The notes beneath the pieces were generated by a model. It saw nothing but the letters and a program-made list of their open reading frames with translations. It had not been told where the DNA came from and did not search any database. Position numbers and translations under genes: made by a program. A stretch of DNA of 64,000 nucleotides. Origin: an uncultured Alphaproteobacteria bacterium (GTDB taxonomy: Bacteria > Pseudomonadota > Alphaproteobacteria > Rhizobiales > Aestuariivirgaceae). The stretch covers positions 62,001-126,000 of the forward strand of contig CAMFKI010000001.1 of the NCBI GenBank assembly GCA_945957365.1. The letters are read 5' to 3'. Shown in pieces: positions 34,979 to 45,092 of the stretch (its first letter is position 1; each line of letters starts with the position of its first letter).

Positions 34979-36124
34979 TTACTGGATGGTCGTCGTGTCC
35001 TGGAGCTTGAGGGCGATCGAATTGTCGATCACCACCTTGCTGCCCTGGTCGATCTTGTTCTGGCCCGCGGTGACGACCTTGTCGCCGTCCTTGATGCCGC
35101 TGATGATGGAGGCGCGGCCGTCGCGCACCGGGCCCGCCTTGACGAAGCGCCGCTCGACCACGAGTTCGTCGACGTCCTTGCCGTCCTTGTCCTTCGCCTT
35201 GGTGGCGTTGACCACGAAGATGTTGTCGCCATAGAGCGAATAGGTGACGGCGGTCTGCGGCACGGTCACCACCTTCTCCGGTTCGCCCACGTCGACCAGC
35301 ACGTTGGCATACATGCCGGGAACGAGCTTCTTGTCGGGGTTCGGGATTTCGGCGCGCACCATGATCATGCGGTTGGTGTCGGACAGTCGCGCGTCGGTGG
35401 TCACGATCTTGCCGGCAAAGGTCTGGTCGGGATAGGCGTTGAGCATCACGGTGACCTTCTCGCCTTCCTTGATGCGGGCATAGTCGCCCTCGGTCACGTT
35501 GAAGTCGACATAGACCGGGTCGATCTTCTGCAGCCAGACGATCTTCTGGCCCGCCGCCAGGTAGCTGCCGAGCGCGATGTCGCGCAGGCCGACGCGGCCG
35601 TCCCACGGGGCATAGATGTATTTCTGGGCGATCTCGGCGTTGCGCCGGTCGAGGGTCGCCTGCAGCACGCGCTGCTTGGTCTTCAGCGCGTCGAGATCGG
35701 TGATCGCGACGATGCCCTTGGTGACGAGGCCCTCGCGGCGGTTGAGCTCGGTCTGGTTGTTGGCGATCTCGGCCTCGATCGAACGGATGTCGGCTTCCTC
35801 GGTCCCGGTGTCGAGCTTGACCAGCAGGTCGCCCTTCTTGACGTCCTGGCCGGATTCGAAATTGATCTGGGTCACCACGCCGCCCACCTGCGGGGTGACG
35901 TCGATGCCCTGGAAGGCGGTGACGGTGCCGATGCCGCCGATCTGCGGCTGCCAGGTGTCGGTGCGGGCCGCTTCGGCGGAAATCGTCTCAGGGGGCCGCG
36001 GCGCGCCGAGGATCACCGTCGCAAGCATCTTCGGCTTGAAGTCGAAGGCATAGAAGGCAATGGCTCCGGCAAGGCCGCCCAGAACGACGGTGACGAGGAG
36101 GAAATAGAGGATGCGGCGTATCAT
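34979..36124 (-). CDS. RND efflux periplasmic adaptor
   Basis: This 381-residue membrane fusion protein has a single N-terminal helix (ILYFLLVTVVLGGLAGAIAF), a biotinyl-lipoyl-like domain split by a helical hairpin (FQGIDVTPQVGGVVTQI ... YIYAPWDGRVGLRDI) and beta-barrel regions. It bridges the RND permease to an outer-membrane channel. It is in the middle of the padR-adaptor-permease operon, 20 bases after padR. Confidence 0.9.
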   Translation of the reverse strand: MIRRILYFLLVTVVLGGLAGAIAFYAFDFKPKMLATVILGAPRPPETISAEAARTDTWQPQIGGIGTVTAFQGIDVTPQVGGVVTQINFESGQDVKKGDLLVKLDTGTEEADIRSIEAEIANNQTELNRREGLVTKGIVAITDLDALKTKQRVLQATLDRRNAEIAQKYIYAPWDGRVGLRDIALGSYLAAGQKIVWLQKIDPVYVDFNVTEGDYARIKEGEKVTVMLNAYPDQTFAGKIVTTDARLSDTNRMIMVRAEIPNPDKKLVPGMYANVLVDVGEPEKVVTVPQTAVTYSLYGDNIFVVNATKAKDKDGKDVDELVVERRFVKAGPVRDGRASIISGIKDGDKVVTAGQNKIDQGSKVVIDNSIALKLQDTTTIQ

Positions 36125-36144
36125 GTGCTTCGTTCCCGGATCGA

Positions 36145-36687
36145 TTATTCGGCTGCCTGCGGCGTCGCCTGGCGCAGGAGTTCGGCCTTCTTGTCATTGA
36201 GGACGCTGACGGCGGCAGTCAGCACGGCCTTGCCATAGTCCGCCACGAAGCGCGCCCCAGCATGGGGGTGCTCCGCACATTTGCATTCGCCGATACGGGC
36301 GAGGTCGGCCAGCAGATCGGTAAGCTGCTTGTCGATGGCCGCCAGCATCGTCGCGGGTGTGACGTACTCCTGCAGGAGCATTTGGAAAAGGAACTCTGAC
36401 TTGTATTTATCGCGTCCCGGTATGACCGAGATTGAGCGCGCCAGCGTGTCCACACCCTTGGGTGTGATGGCATAGACCTTCTTGTCGGGCTTGCCCGATT
36501 GTTCCTCGGCCCGCACCGTGACCAACCCCTCGCCCGCCAGTTGCGTCAGCGCCGGGTAGATCGAGCCATAGCTCGCATCGATGAAGTGGCTGAACAGCCC
36601 CTCCTCGATTTCCTTCTTGATCGCATAGCCCGACGCCTCTCCGGAGGAGAGGACACCGAGGCAGAGTGTGCGGACGTTCATTCCCAT
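36145..36687 (-). CDS. PadR family transcriptional regulator
   Basis: This 180-residue protein has the PadR winged helix (LCLGVLSSGEASGYAIKKEIEE, SYGSIYPALTQLAGEGLV, KVYAITPKG) and a C-terminal dimerisation domain. The C-terminal part carries CKCAEHPH, a cysteine/histidine cluster unusual for PadR proteins that could bind metal. It is the first gene of the efflux operon and likely represses it. ATGs at 36687 and 36681 are both possible starts. Three operator-like repeats lie just upstream. Confidence 0.88.
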   Translation of the reverse strand: MGMNVRTLCLGVLSSGEASGYAIKKEIEEGLFSHFIDASYGSIYPALTQLAGEGLVTVRAEEQSGKPDKKVYAITPKGVDTLARSISVIPGRDKYKSEFLFQMLLQEYVTPATMLAAIDKQLTDLLADLARIGECKCAEHPHAGARFVADYGKAVLTAAVSVLNDKKAELLRQATPQAAE

Positions 36688-36694
36688 TCCGATC

Positions 36695-36736
36695 CGATAT
36701 ATGCCAGCCCGATAGATACCGGGTCGATATATATCG
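36695..36736. promoter_or_regulatory. Three CGATATAT-type operator repeats, 15-bp spacing
   Basis: CGATATATG at 36695, CGATAGATA at 36710 and CGATATATATCG at 36725 are spaced exactly 15 bases apart; the last is a perfect 12-bp palindrome. They sit in the padR promoter region, 8 bases or more upstream of its start, and likely form the autoregulatory operator. Confidence 0.65.
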
Positions 36737-36885
36737 GCTGAGAATACTCCACAAGGGACCCCGGGGCGGAATCTGCCAGTATTACGGGTGAACTCACGTG
36801 CTTGTGTTCGAAAACCGATCCATCTATGACAATTCTACGGCAGCCAAAAAAATGCGGCGCCAAAGTCAGTCATACAGGGGGGCTC

Positions 36886-37821
36886 ATGGAGTATTTTCTC
36901 CAGCAGCTGATCAACGGAGTTACGCTCGGGTCGATCTATGGCCTGATCGCCATTGGCTACACGATGGTCTACGGCATCATCGGCATGATCAATTTCGCCC
37001 ATGGCGACGTGTTCATGGTGGGGTCGGTCACCGCATTTCTGGTTGTCCTCGGCATTGGCCTGACGGGAGGCAGCGGCCTGCTGCTCATTCTCGTGGCGCT
37101 CGTGCTGGTGGCAGTCATCGCCATGATCGTCGCGGCAGCCTATAACTGGACGATCGAGCGGCTGGCCTACAAGCCGCTGCGTGGCTCCTTCCGGCTGGCC
37201 CCGCTGATTTCGGCCATCGGCATGTCGATCGTGCTGCAGGAATTCGTCCGCGTGAACCAGGAAGGCCGGCCGAAGCCGGTGCAGCCCATCGTCACCGGCG
37301 GCTACGAGATCATGCGCCGGGTGACAGAATCGGGCGAATTCATCGTCAAGCTCACCAACATGCAGATTTTGATCATCGTCTCGACCCTGGTCCTGATGGC
37401 GGTCTTCACCGTGCTGATCCAGAAGACCTCGCTGGGCCGCGCCCAGCGCGCCTGCGAGCAGGACCAGAAGATGGCCGCCCTGCTCGGTATCGACGTCGAC
37501 CGCACCATTTCCGTCACCTTCATCATGGGCGCCGCACTCGCCGCCTTCGCCGGCCTGATGTTCTTCCTCTACTACGGCGTCACCGACTTCTTCGTGGGCT
37601 TCCTCGCCGGCATCAAGGCCTTCACGGCCGCCGTGCTGGGCGGCATCGGCTCGCTGCCCGGCGCCATGCTGGGCGGCCTTGTCATCGGCCTGATCGAGAC
37701 CATGTGGTCTGCCTACTTCACGGTCGAGTACAAGGACGTCGCAGCCTTCACCGTGCTGATCATCGTGCTGATCTTCATGCCCCAGGGCCTGCTCGGCAAA
37801 CCCGAAGTGGAGAAGGTCTGA
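36886..37821 (+). CDS. livH: Branched-chain amino acid ABC transporter permease LivH
   Basis: This 311-residue inner-membrane permease has the LivH pattern: [23 protein letters not shown] at the N-terminus, NFAHGD, and the C-terminal [20 protein letters not shown]. About eight membrane helices are expected. It pairs with LivM to carry leucine, isoleucine, valine or related amino acids or amides. AGGGGGG lies ahead of the ATG at 36886. It is the first gene of the livHMGF operon. Confidence 0.93.
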   Translation: MEYFLQQLINGVTLGSIYGLIAIGYTMVYGIIGMINFAHGDVFMVGSVTAFLVVLGIGLTGGSGLLLILVALVLVAVIAMIVAAAYNWTIERLAYKPLRGSFRLAPLISAIGMSIVLQEFVRVNQEGRPKPVQPIVTGGYEIMRRVTESGEFIVKLTNMQILIIVSTLVLMAVFTVLIQKTSLGRAQRACEQDQKMAALLGIDVDRTISVTFIMGAALAAFAGLMFFLYYGVTDFFVGFLAGIKAFTAAVLGGIGSLPGAMLGGLVIGLIETMWSAYFTVEYKDVAAFTVLIIVLIFMPQGLLGKPEVEKV

Positions 37822-37823
37822 CC

Positions 37824-39218
<1,395 letters not shown>

Positions 39219-39219
39219 C

Positions 39220-40092
39220 ATGGCAACCGCGAACAAGACCCCGGTGCTCGCCGTCGAGCACGTGACGATGCGTTTCGGCGGCCTCACCGCCGTGTCGGAC
39301 CTCTCCTTCGAGGCTTACCCGAACGAGATCACCGCGCTGATCGGACCCAACGGTGCCGGCAAGACCACGGTGTTCAACTGCATCACCGGCTTCTACAAGC
39401 CGACTGAAGGCAAGATCGCGCTGCGCCATGCCGACGGGAAGGAGTTCCTTCTCGAACGCATGGACGACTTCAAGATCTCTCAGCATGCCAAGGTGGCGCG
39501 CACCTTCCAGAACATCCGCTTGTTCTCCGGCATGACGGTGCTGGAAAACCTGATGGTGGCCCAGCACAACAAGCTGATGCTGGCATCCGGCTATACCGTC
39601 GCCGGCATCTTCGGCAGTGGCCATTACCGCCGCGCCGAGAAGGCGGCGATCGACCTGTGCAAGGCCTGGCTCGAGAAGGTGCGCCTCATCGACCGCGCCG
39701 ACGATCCGGCGGGCGACCTGCCCTATGGCGACCAGCGCCGCCTCGAGATCGCGCGCGCCATGTGCACCGACCCGCGCCTGCTCTGCCTCGACGAGCCGGC
39801 GGCGGGTTTGAACCCGCGTGAATCGGAGGAGCTCAACAAGCTCCTGCGCGCCATCCGCTCCGAGAACGACGTGTCGATCCTGCTGATCGAACACGACATG
39901 AGCGTGGTCATGGGCATTTCCGACCACATCGTGGTGCTCGACTACGGCCAGAAGATCTCCGACGGCGATCCCCAGCATGTGAAGACCGACCCGGCCGTCA
40001 TCCGCGCCTATCTCGGCGTCGACGAGGAAGAAGAAGAGAGGGACGCGCTCGCCGCCAAGGCGGTGGCCGAAGCCCTGGGAGACCAAGCATGA
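39220..40092 (+). CDS. livG: Branched-chain amino acid ABC transporter ATPase LivG
   Basis: This 290-residue ATPase has Walker A GPNGAGKTT near residue 43, Walker B LLCLDEPAAGLNP, and a LivG-type signature LPYGDQRRLEIARAM in place of LSGGQ. The C-terminus carries an acidic run (DEEEEE). It starts at ATG 39220, just after the livM stop, and its stop overlaps the livF start (ATGA). Confidence 0.93.
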   Translation: MATANKTPVLAVEHVTMRFGGLTAVSDLSFEAYPNEITALIGPNGAGKTTVFNCITGFYKPTEGKIALRHADGKEFLLERMDDFKISQHAKVARTFQNIRLFSGMTVLENLMVAQHNKLMLASGYTVAGIFGSGHYRRAEKAAIDLCKAWLEKVRLIDRADDPAGDLPYGDQRRLEIARAMCTDPRLLCLDEPAAGLNPRESEELNKLLRAIRSENDVSILLIEHDMSVVMGISDHIVVLDYGQKISDGDPQHVKTDPAVIRAYLGVDEEEEERDALAAKAVAEALGDQA

Positions 40093-40811
40093 CCGAACCG
40101 CTTCTCAAGGTCCGGGGTGTTCAGACCTTCTACGGCAAGATCCAGGCCCTCAAGGGCATCGACATGGACGTCAACCAGGGCGAGATCGTCACCCTGATCG
40201 GCTCCAACGGTGCCGGCAAGTCGACGCTGATGATGACCATCTGCGGCACACCGCGGGCCCGTTCCGGCTCGATCCATTTCGACGGCAAGAACATCACCAA
40301 GACGGCGGTGCACAAGATCGCCCAGCTCGGCATCTCGCAGAGCCCTGAAGGCCGCCGCATCTTCCCGCGCATGACGGTGCTCGAGAACCTGCAGATGGGC
40401 GCCACGGTGAGCGATCCGAAATTCTTCGCCGAGGACCTCGCCCGCGCCTTCAAGATGTTCCCCATTCTGGAGAAGCGCCAGGGCCAGCGCGGCGGCACGC
40501 TGTCGGGGGGCGAGCAGCAGATGCTGGCCATTGCCCGCGCGCTGATGTCACGCCCGCGCCTTCTGCTGCTCGACGAGCCGTCGCTGGGTCTCGCACCGCT
40601 CATCGTCAAGCAGATCTTCGAGGCGATCAAGGAACTGAACCGCACCGAGGGGCTCACCGTGTTCCTCGTCGAGCAGAACGCCTTCCACGCCCTGAAGCTC
40701 GCCCACCGCGGCTACGTGATGGTCAACGGCAACATCACCATGTCGGGCACCGGCAAGGAGTTGCTGGCACGGCCGGAAGTCCGCGCCGCCTATCTCGAGG
40801 GAGGTCACTGA
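40089..40811 (+). CDS. livF: Branched-chain amino acid ABC transporter ATPase LivF
   Basis: This 240-residue ATPase has Walker A GSNGAGKST, signature LSGGEQQMLAIARAL, Walker B LLLLDEPSLGLAPL and H-loop VEQNAFHAL. It forms the energising heterodimer with LivG. It is translationally coupled to livG and is followed 2 bases later by a small membrane protein gene. Confidence 0.94.
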   Translation: MTEPLLKVRGVQTFYGKIQALKGIDMDVNQGEIVTLIGSNGAGKSTLMMTICGTPRARSGSIHFDGKNITKTAVHKIAQLGISQSPEGRRIFPRMTVLENLQMGATVSDPKFFAEDLARAFKMFPILEKRQGQRGGTLSGGEQQMLAIARALMSRPRLLLLDEPSLGLAPLIVKQIFEAIKELNRTEGLTVFLVEQNAFHALKLAHRGYVMVNGNITMSGTGKELLARPEVRAAYLEGGH

Positions 40812-40813
40812 GC

Positions 40814-41155
40814 ATGTCGTTCATTGGCGAACAGAACATCTGGATCTTCGTGTTCCTCACGCTCATCGGCGGCGGGGGTGCGGCCTTCCTGGCCGGGCGC
40901 GGCCTCGCCATGAAGTGGCGCCCCGTCTGGATGCCGGTTCTGGCCATGGTGCCGCTCACCCTGGGCCTGCGCTTCCTGCATTACGCCCTGTTCGGCGAGG
41001 ACCTCACCTCGCTGCAGTTCCTGATCACGGATTTCATCATCCTCCTGGCCTTCTGCCTGCTGGGCTACCGCCTGACCATCACCAGCAAAATGCTGCGGCA
41101 ATATCCATGGCTGTATGAAGCAGCCGGTCCGCTGGGCTGGAAGAACAAGGGTTAA
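40814..41155 (+). CDS. Small membrane protein in liv operon (DUF6867-like)
   Basis: This 113-residue protein has three hydrophobic segments (IWIFVFLTLIGGGGAAFLAG; WMPVLAMVPLTLGLRFLHYALFG; FLITDFIILLAFCLLGYRL) and a basic C-terminus. It resembles small proteins that follow livF in Hyphomicrobiales, annotated as DUF6867 as far as I recall. Role unknown; the position suggests it helps the Liv permease. It starts 2 bases after livF. Confidence 0.75.
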   Translation: MSFIGEQNIWIFVFLTLIGGGGAAFLAGRGLAMKWRPVWMPVLAMVPLTLGLRFLHYALFGEDLTSLQFLITDFIILLAFCLLGYRLTITSKMLRQYPWLYEAAGPLGWKNKG

Positions 41156-41250
41156 CAATAATTTACCCCCTTTCCAAGGTGCCTTCTTTGCGCAAATATG
41201 ATCCCCGGGACGGACACGCAAAGATAAAAACCAGTTTGGGAGTCCTTGAC

Positions 41251-42366
41251 ATGAAGACCTATCTTCTGACGGGCATCGCGGTGGCCTTTGGCGCCGCTCT
41301 CACCGCATCTGCAGCCTTTGCCGACATCTCGGTCGGCATCGCCGGTCCGATCACCGGCCAGCTTGCCGCCTATGGCGAGCAATATACCCAGGGCGCCAAG
41401 AAGGCGATTGCCGACATCAATGCCGCGGGCGGCGTCAATGGCGAGAAGCTCACCCTCGAGGTGGGCGACGACGCCTGCGACCCCAAGCAGGCGGTGAACG
41501 TTGCCAACCAGCTGGCCTCGAAGGGCGTCAAGTTCGTCGCCGGCCACTTCTGCTCCGGCTCGTCCATTCCCGCCTCCAAGGTCTATGAGGATGAAGGCAT
41601 CCTCATGATCACGCCGGCCTCGACCAATCCGAAGCTCACCGAGGAAGGCGGCTGGAACGTCGCCCGCGTCTGCGGCCGTGACGATGCCCAGGGCCGTGTG
41701 GCCGGCGCCTTCCTCGCCAAGAACTTCGCCGGCAAGAAGATCGCCGTCGTCGACGACAAGTCGGCCTATGGCAAGGGCCTCGCCGACGAGACCCGCAAGG
41801 CGATGAACGCCGCGGGCCTCAAGGAAGTGCTGAGCGAGTCGATCAATGCGGGCGAGAAGGATTATTCCGCCCTCGTCTCGAAGCTCAAGGATGCGGGCGT
41901 CGATGCGATCTACTTCGGCGGCTACCACCCGGAAGCCGGCCTCATCCTCAAGCAGATGTCGGAACAGGGCCTGAACGCCAAGATGTTCTCGGGCGACTCG
42001 ATGAACGCCGCGGAGCTCTGGACCATCGCCGGCCCCGCCGCCACCAACCTGTTCTTCACCTTCGCGCCGGAGCCCCGGAACTTCGACACCGCCAAGAAGG
42101 TGGTCGACGAGTTCAAGGCCGGCGGCTACGACCCCGAGGGCTACACCCTCTATACCTACGCCGCCTTCCAGATGTACAAGGCCGCGGCGGAAGCCACCAA
42201 GTCCACCGACAACCAGAAGCTCGCCGAATGGCTGCGTGCCGGTAACCCGGTGCAGACGGTGCTGGGTGAGATCAAGCTCGACTCCAAGGGCGATCTCGTG
42301 AATCCGAAATACGTGTGGTACACGTTCAAGGATGGCAAGTATTTCGAAGATACGTCGCTGAATTAA
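41251..42366 (+). CDS. LivK-type periplasmic binding protein, copy 1
   Basis: This 371-residue type I periplasmic binding protein has a signal peptide (MKTYLLTGIAVAFGAALTAS, cleaved near AFA-D). The LivJ/LivK disulfide pair is present at C76 (DDACDPKQ) and C101 (GHFCSGSS). The ligand segment ITPASTNP is shared with LivJ/LivK. It delivers branched-chain amino acids or amides to LivHMGF. GGGAG precedes the ATG at 41251. A hairpin follows its stop. Confidence 0.92.
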   Translation: MKTYLLTGIAVAFGAALTASAAFADISVGIAGPITGQLAAYGEQYTQGAKKAIADINAAGGVNGEKLTLEVGDDACDPKQAVNVANQLASKGVKFVAGHFCSGSSIPASKVYEDEGILMITPASTNPKLTEEGGWNVARVCGRDDAQGRVAGAFLAKNFAGKKIAVVDDKSAYGKGLADETRKAMNAAGLKEVLSESINAGEKDYSALVSKLKDAGVDAIYFGGYHPEAGLILKQMSEQGLNAKMFSGDSMNAAELWTIAGPAATNLFFTFAPEPRNFDTAKKVVDEFKAGGYDPEGYTLYTYAAFQMYKAAAEATKSTDNQKLAEWLRAGNPVQTVLGEIKLDSKGDLVNPKYVWYTFKDGKYFEDTSLN

Positions 42367-42381
42367 GTTTACCCACCGGAG

Positions 42382-42413
42382 TGCCCGCCCTCTTCCAGGA
42401 GGGCGGGCATTTC
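42382..42413 (+). terminator. Hairpin terminator/attenuator after binding protein 1
   Basis: TGCCCGCCCTC and GAGGGCGGGCA form an 11-bp stem around a 6-base loop, followed by a short TTTC run. It would weaken but may not fully stop transcription into the next binding-protein gene. Confidence 0.7.
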
Positions 42414-42461
42414 AAAACCTAGACGGCCAAAAAGCAAACGAAGATCAGGGAGACTCAAGAC

Positions 42462-43577
42462 ATGAAGAAATTCGTACTGACCGGCATCGCCCTCGGCTTT
42501 GCCGCAGCCCTCAGCGCCGGCACGGCGCTGGCCGACATCACGGTCGCCACCGTGGGCCCGATTTCCGGCCAGCTCGCCGCCCTCGGCGAGCAGTACAGCC
42601 AGGGCGCCAAGAAGGCGGTTGCCGACATCAACGCCGCCGGCGGCATCAACGGCGAGAAGCTGACGCTCGAGATCGGCGACGACGCCTGCGATCCGAAGCA
42701 AGCCGTGAACGTCGCCAACCAGATGGCTTCGAAGGGCGTCAAGTTCGTCGCCGGCCACCTGTGCTCGGGTTCCTCGATCCCCGCCTCGAAGGTCTACGAG
42801 GAAGAGGGCATCCTGATGATCACCCCGGCCTCCACCAACCCCAAGCTCACCGATGAAGGTGGCTGGAACGTCGCCCGCGTCTGCGGCCGTGACGACGCCC
42901 AGGGCAAGGTTGCCGGCGCCTACATCGCCAAGGCCTTCGCCGGCAAGAAGGTCGCCATCGTCGACGACAAGTCGGCCTATGGCAAGGGCCTCGCCGACGA
43001 GACCCGCAAGGCGCTGAACGCCGCTGGCCTCAAGGAAGTGCTCGACGAGTCGATCAACGCCGGCGAGAAGGACTACTCGGCGCTGGTGTCGAAGCTCAAG
43101 GACGCCGGTGTGGATGCGGTCTATTTCGGCGGCTACCATCCGGAAGCCGGCCTCATCCTGAAGCAGATGGGCGAACAGGGCCTGGGCGCCAAGATGTTCT
43201 CGGGTGACTCGATGAACAACGTCGAGCTCTGGACCATCGCCGGCCCGGCCGCCCAGAACATGTTCTTCACCTTCGCGCCTGAGCCCCGTAACATTCCGGA
43301 AGCCAAGGCGATCGTCGACGAGTTCAAGAAGAACGGCTTCGATCCGGAAGGCTACACGCTCTACACCTACGCTGCCTTCCAGATGTACAAGCAGGCGGCG
43401 GAAGCCCTCAAGTCGAACGACAACCAGAAGATCTCGGAGTGGCTGCGCGCCGGCAACCCGACGCAGACGGTTCTCGGCACGATCACGCTGGACAAGAAGG
43501 GCGACATCGTGAACCCGGTCTACGTCTGGTATAACTTCAAGGACGGCAACTACGCCGAAGTTCCCGACATGAAGTAA
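42462..43577 (+). CDS. LivK-type periplasmic binding protein, copy 2
   Basis: This 371-residue protein is a close paralogue of copy 1, with the same length, signal type (MKKFVLTGIALGFAAALSAG), cysteine pair (DDACDPKQ, GHLCSGSS) and C-terminal YVWYNFKDG. Differences cluster in the second half (NIPEAKAIVDEFKKNG), which may alter ligand choice. It has its own ribosome site (AGGGAGAC) and terminator. Confidence 0.92.
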   Translation: MKKFVLTGIALGFAAALSAGTALADITVATVGPISGQLAALGEQYSQGAKKAVADINAAGGINGEKLTLEIGDDACDPKQAVNVANQMASKGVKFVAGHLCSGSSIPASKVYEEEGILMITPASTNPKLTDEGGWNVARVCGRDDAQGKVAGAYIAKAFAGKKVAIVDDKSAYGKGLADETRKALNAAGLKEVLDESINAGEKDYSALVSKLKDAGVDAVYFGGYHPEAGLILKQMGEQGLGAKMFSGDSMNNVELWTIAGPAAQNMFFTFAPEPRNIPEAKAIVDEFKKNGFDPEGYTLYTYAAFQMYKQAAEALKSNDNQKISEWLRAGNPTQTVLGTITLDKKGDIVNPVYVWYNFKDGNYAEVPDMK

Positions 43578-43602
43578 GCCTCACAAAGGCACACACAGTC
43601 GG

Positions 43603-43630
43603 AAGTGCCCGCCGCAAGGCGGGCACTTTT
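43603..43630 (+). terminator. Terminator after binding protein 2
   Basis: A perfect 11-bp stem, AAGTGCCCGCC with GGCGGGCACTT, closes a GCAA tetraloop and is followed by TTTT. This is a textbook rho-independent terminator. Confidence 0.9.
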
Positions 43631-43879
43631 GCGTTTGGGGACCAGCAAGAAGCGAGATGCGGCGTCTCGCCGAATGGCGCCCTACCCTGAAGCCACTGAA
43701 TGGCTGGCATACCGTCAAGCATGGCAAACAGGCCGGGGATCGCTCGATCAGGCAGGCCATTGGGTCTATAGGACGGAGCGTCCGCAGCAAGGCGGGCAGC
43801 CTTTCACTTCAAAGAACAAGAAAACACAGGGCGGCGAACCAGGAGAAGGAGCGGAAGAACTGCATAAAGGAGAACGTGC
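43631..43879 (+). other. Gene-free leader before binding protein 3
   Basis: This 249-base stretch holds no convincing gene. It carries a small GGACGGAGCGTCC palindrome at 43769-43781 and, at the end, the ribosome site AAAGGAGAA for the next gene. Because a terminator precedes it, it should contain a separate promoter for copy 3, which I cannot place with confidence. Confidence 0.4.
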
Positions 43880-44992
43880 ATGAAGAAGATTCTTTTGGCC
43901 GGAGCGGCCTTCGGCCTCGTCGCGGCACTCAATGCCGGGGCCGCATTGGCCGACATCGAAGTGGCCTTCGTCGGCCCGATCACCGGCCAGGTGGCGGCGC
44001 TGGGCGAACAGGGCAACCAGGGCGCCAAGCGCGCCGTGGAAGACATCAACGCCGCCGGCGGCATCAATGGCGAGAAGTTGGTCCTCGAGATCGGCGATGA
44101 TGCCTGCGACCCGAAGCAGGCCGTGAACGTCGCCAACCAGATGGCCTCGAAGGGCGTCAAGTTCGTCGCCGGCCACCTGTGCTCCGGCGCCTCGATCCCC
44201 GCCTCCAAGGTCTATGAGGACGAGGGCATCCTGATGATCACGCCGGCATCCACCAATCCCAAGCTCACCGATGACGGCGGCTGGAATGTGGCCCGCGTCT
44301 GCGGCCGCGACGATGCCCAGGGCAAGGTGGCGGGCGACTACATCGCCAAGGCCTATGCCGGCAAGAAGGTCGCCATCATCGACGACAAGGGCGCCTATGG
44401 CAAAGGCCTGGCGGACGAAGCCCGCAAAGCAATGAATGCCGGCGGCCTCAAGGAAGTCATGGACGAGTCGATCAACGCCGGCGAGAAGGACTATTCCGCG
44501 CTGGTGTCGAAGCTCAAGGACGCGGGCGTCGAGGCCATCTACTACGGCGGCTATCACCCCGAGGCCGGCCTCATCCTGAAGCAGATGTCGGAACAGGGCC
44601 TGAACGCCAAGATGTACTCGGCCGACGGCATGAACACGGCGGAGCTCTGGGCCATCGCCGGCCCTTCGGCCACCAACCTGTTCTTCACCTTCGCGCCCGA
44701 CCCGCGCAAGAACCCCGCGGCCAACGCCATCGTCGAGGAGTTCAAAAAGGGCGGCTATGATCCGGAGGGCTTCACCCTCTACACCTACGCCACCTTCCAG
44801 CTCTACAAGGCGGCGGCAGAGGCCACGAAGTCGACTGACGGCGAAAAGATCGCCCAATGGCTGCGCGCCGGCAACCCGGTCGAGACGGTGATCGGCGAGA
44901 TCAAGCTGAACCCCAAGGGCGATGTCACCAACCCGTCCTATGTCTGGTACACTTTCAAGGACGGCAACTACACCGAAGCCAATATCAAGTAG
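43880..44992 (+). CDS. LivK-type periplasmic binding protein, copy 3
   Basis: This 370-residue paralogue keeps the cysteine pair (DDACDPKQ, GHLCSGAS), ITPASTNP and YVWYTFKDG. It differs from copies 1 and 2 in the hinge and second-lobe segments (YYGGYHPEAG, SADGMNTAELWAIAG). The signal peptide is MKKILLAGAAFGLVAALNAG. AAAGGAGAA precedes the ATG. It is likely a periplasmic receptor of altered ligand range that shares the single LivHMGF permease. Confidence 0.92.
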   Translation: MKKILLAGAAFGLVAALNAGAALADIEVAFVGPITGQVAALGEQGNQGAKRAVEDINAAGGINGEKLVLEIGDDACDPKQAVNVANQMASKGVKFVAGHLCSGASIPASKVYEDEGILMITPASTNPKLTDDGGWNVARVCGRDDAQGKVAGDYIAKAYAGKKVAIIDDKGAYGKGLADEARKAMNAGGLKEVMDESINAGEKDYSALVSKLKDAGVEAIYYGGYHPEAGLILKQMSEQGLNAKMYSADGMNTAELWAIAGPSATNLFFTFAPDPRKNPAANAIVEEFKKGGYDPEGFTLYTYATFQLYKAAAEATKSTDGEKIAQWLRAGNPVETVIGEIKLNPKGDVTNPSYVWYTFKDGNYTEANIK

Positions 44993-45012
44993 GACAGGCT
45001 TCTCCGCAAACG

Positions 45013-45044
45013 AAGACCCGCGCACCCCGGTGTGCGGGTCTTTT
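45013..45044 (+). terminator. Terminator after binding protein 3
   Basis: AAGACCCGCGCAC pairs with GTGTGCGGGTCTT around a CCCG loop, followed by TTCTT. This is a strong rho-independent terminator. Confidence 0.88.
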
Positions 45045-45092
45045 CTTGCGCGCTGACGGCGAAAAACCGATACTGCGGGCAACCGAAAGACC

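Noticed and set aside
33159..35234. 691-residue open frame on the plus strand
   Set aside because: It is antisense to the RND permease, whose motifs and length are complete.
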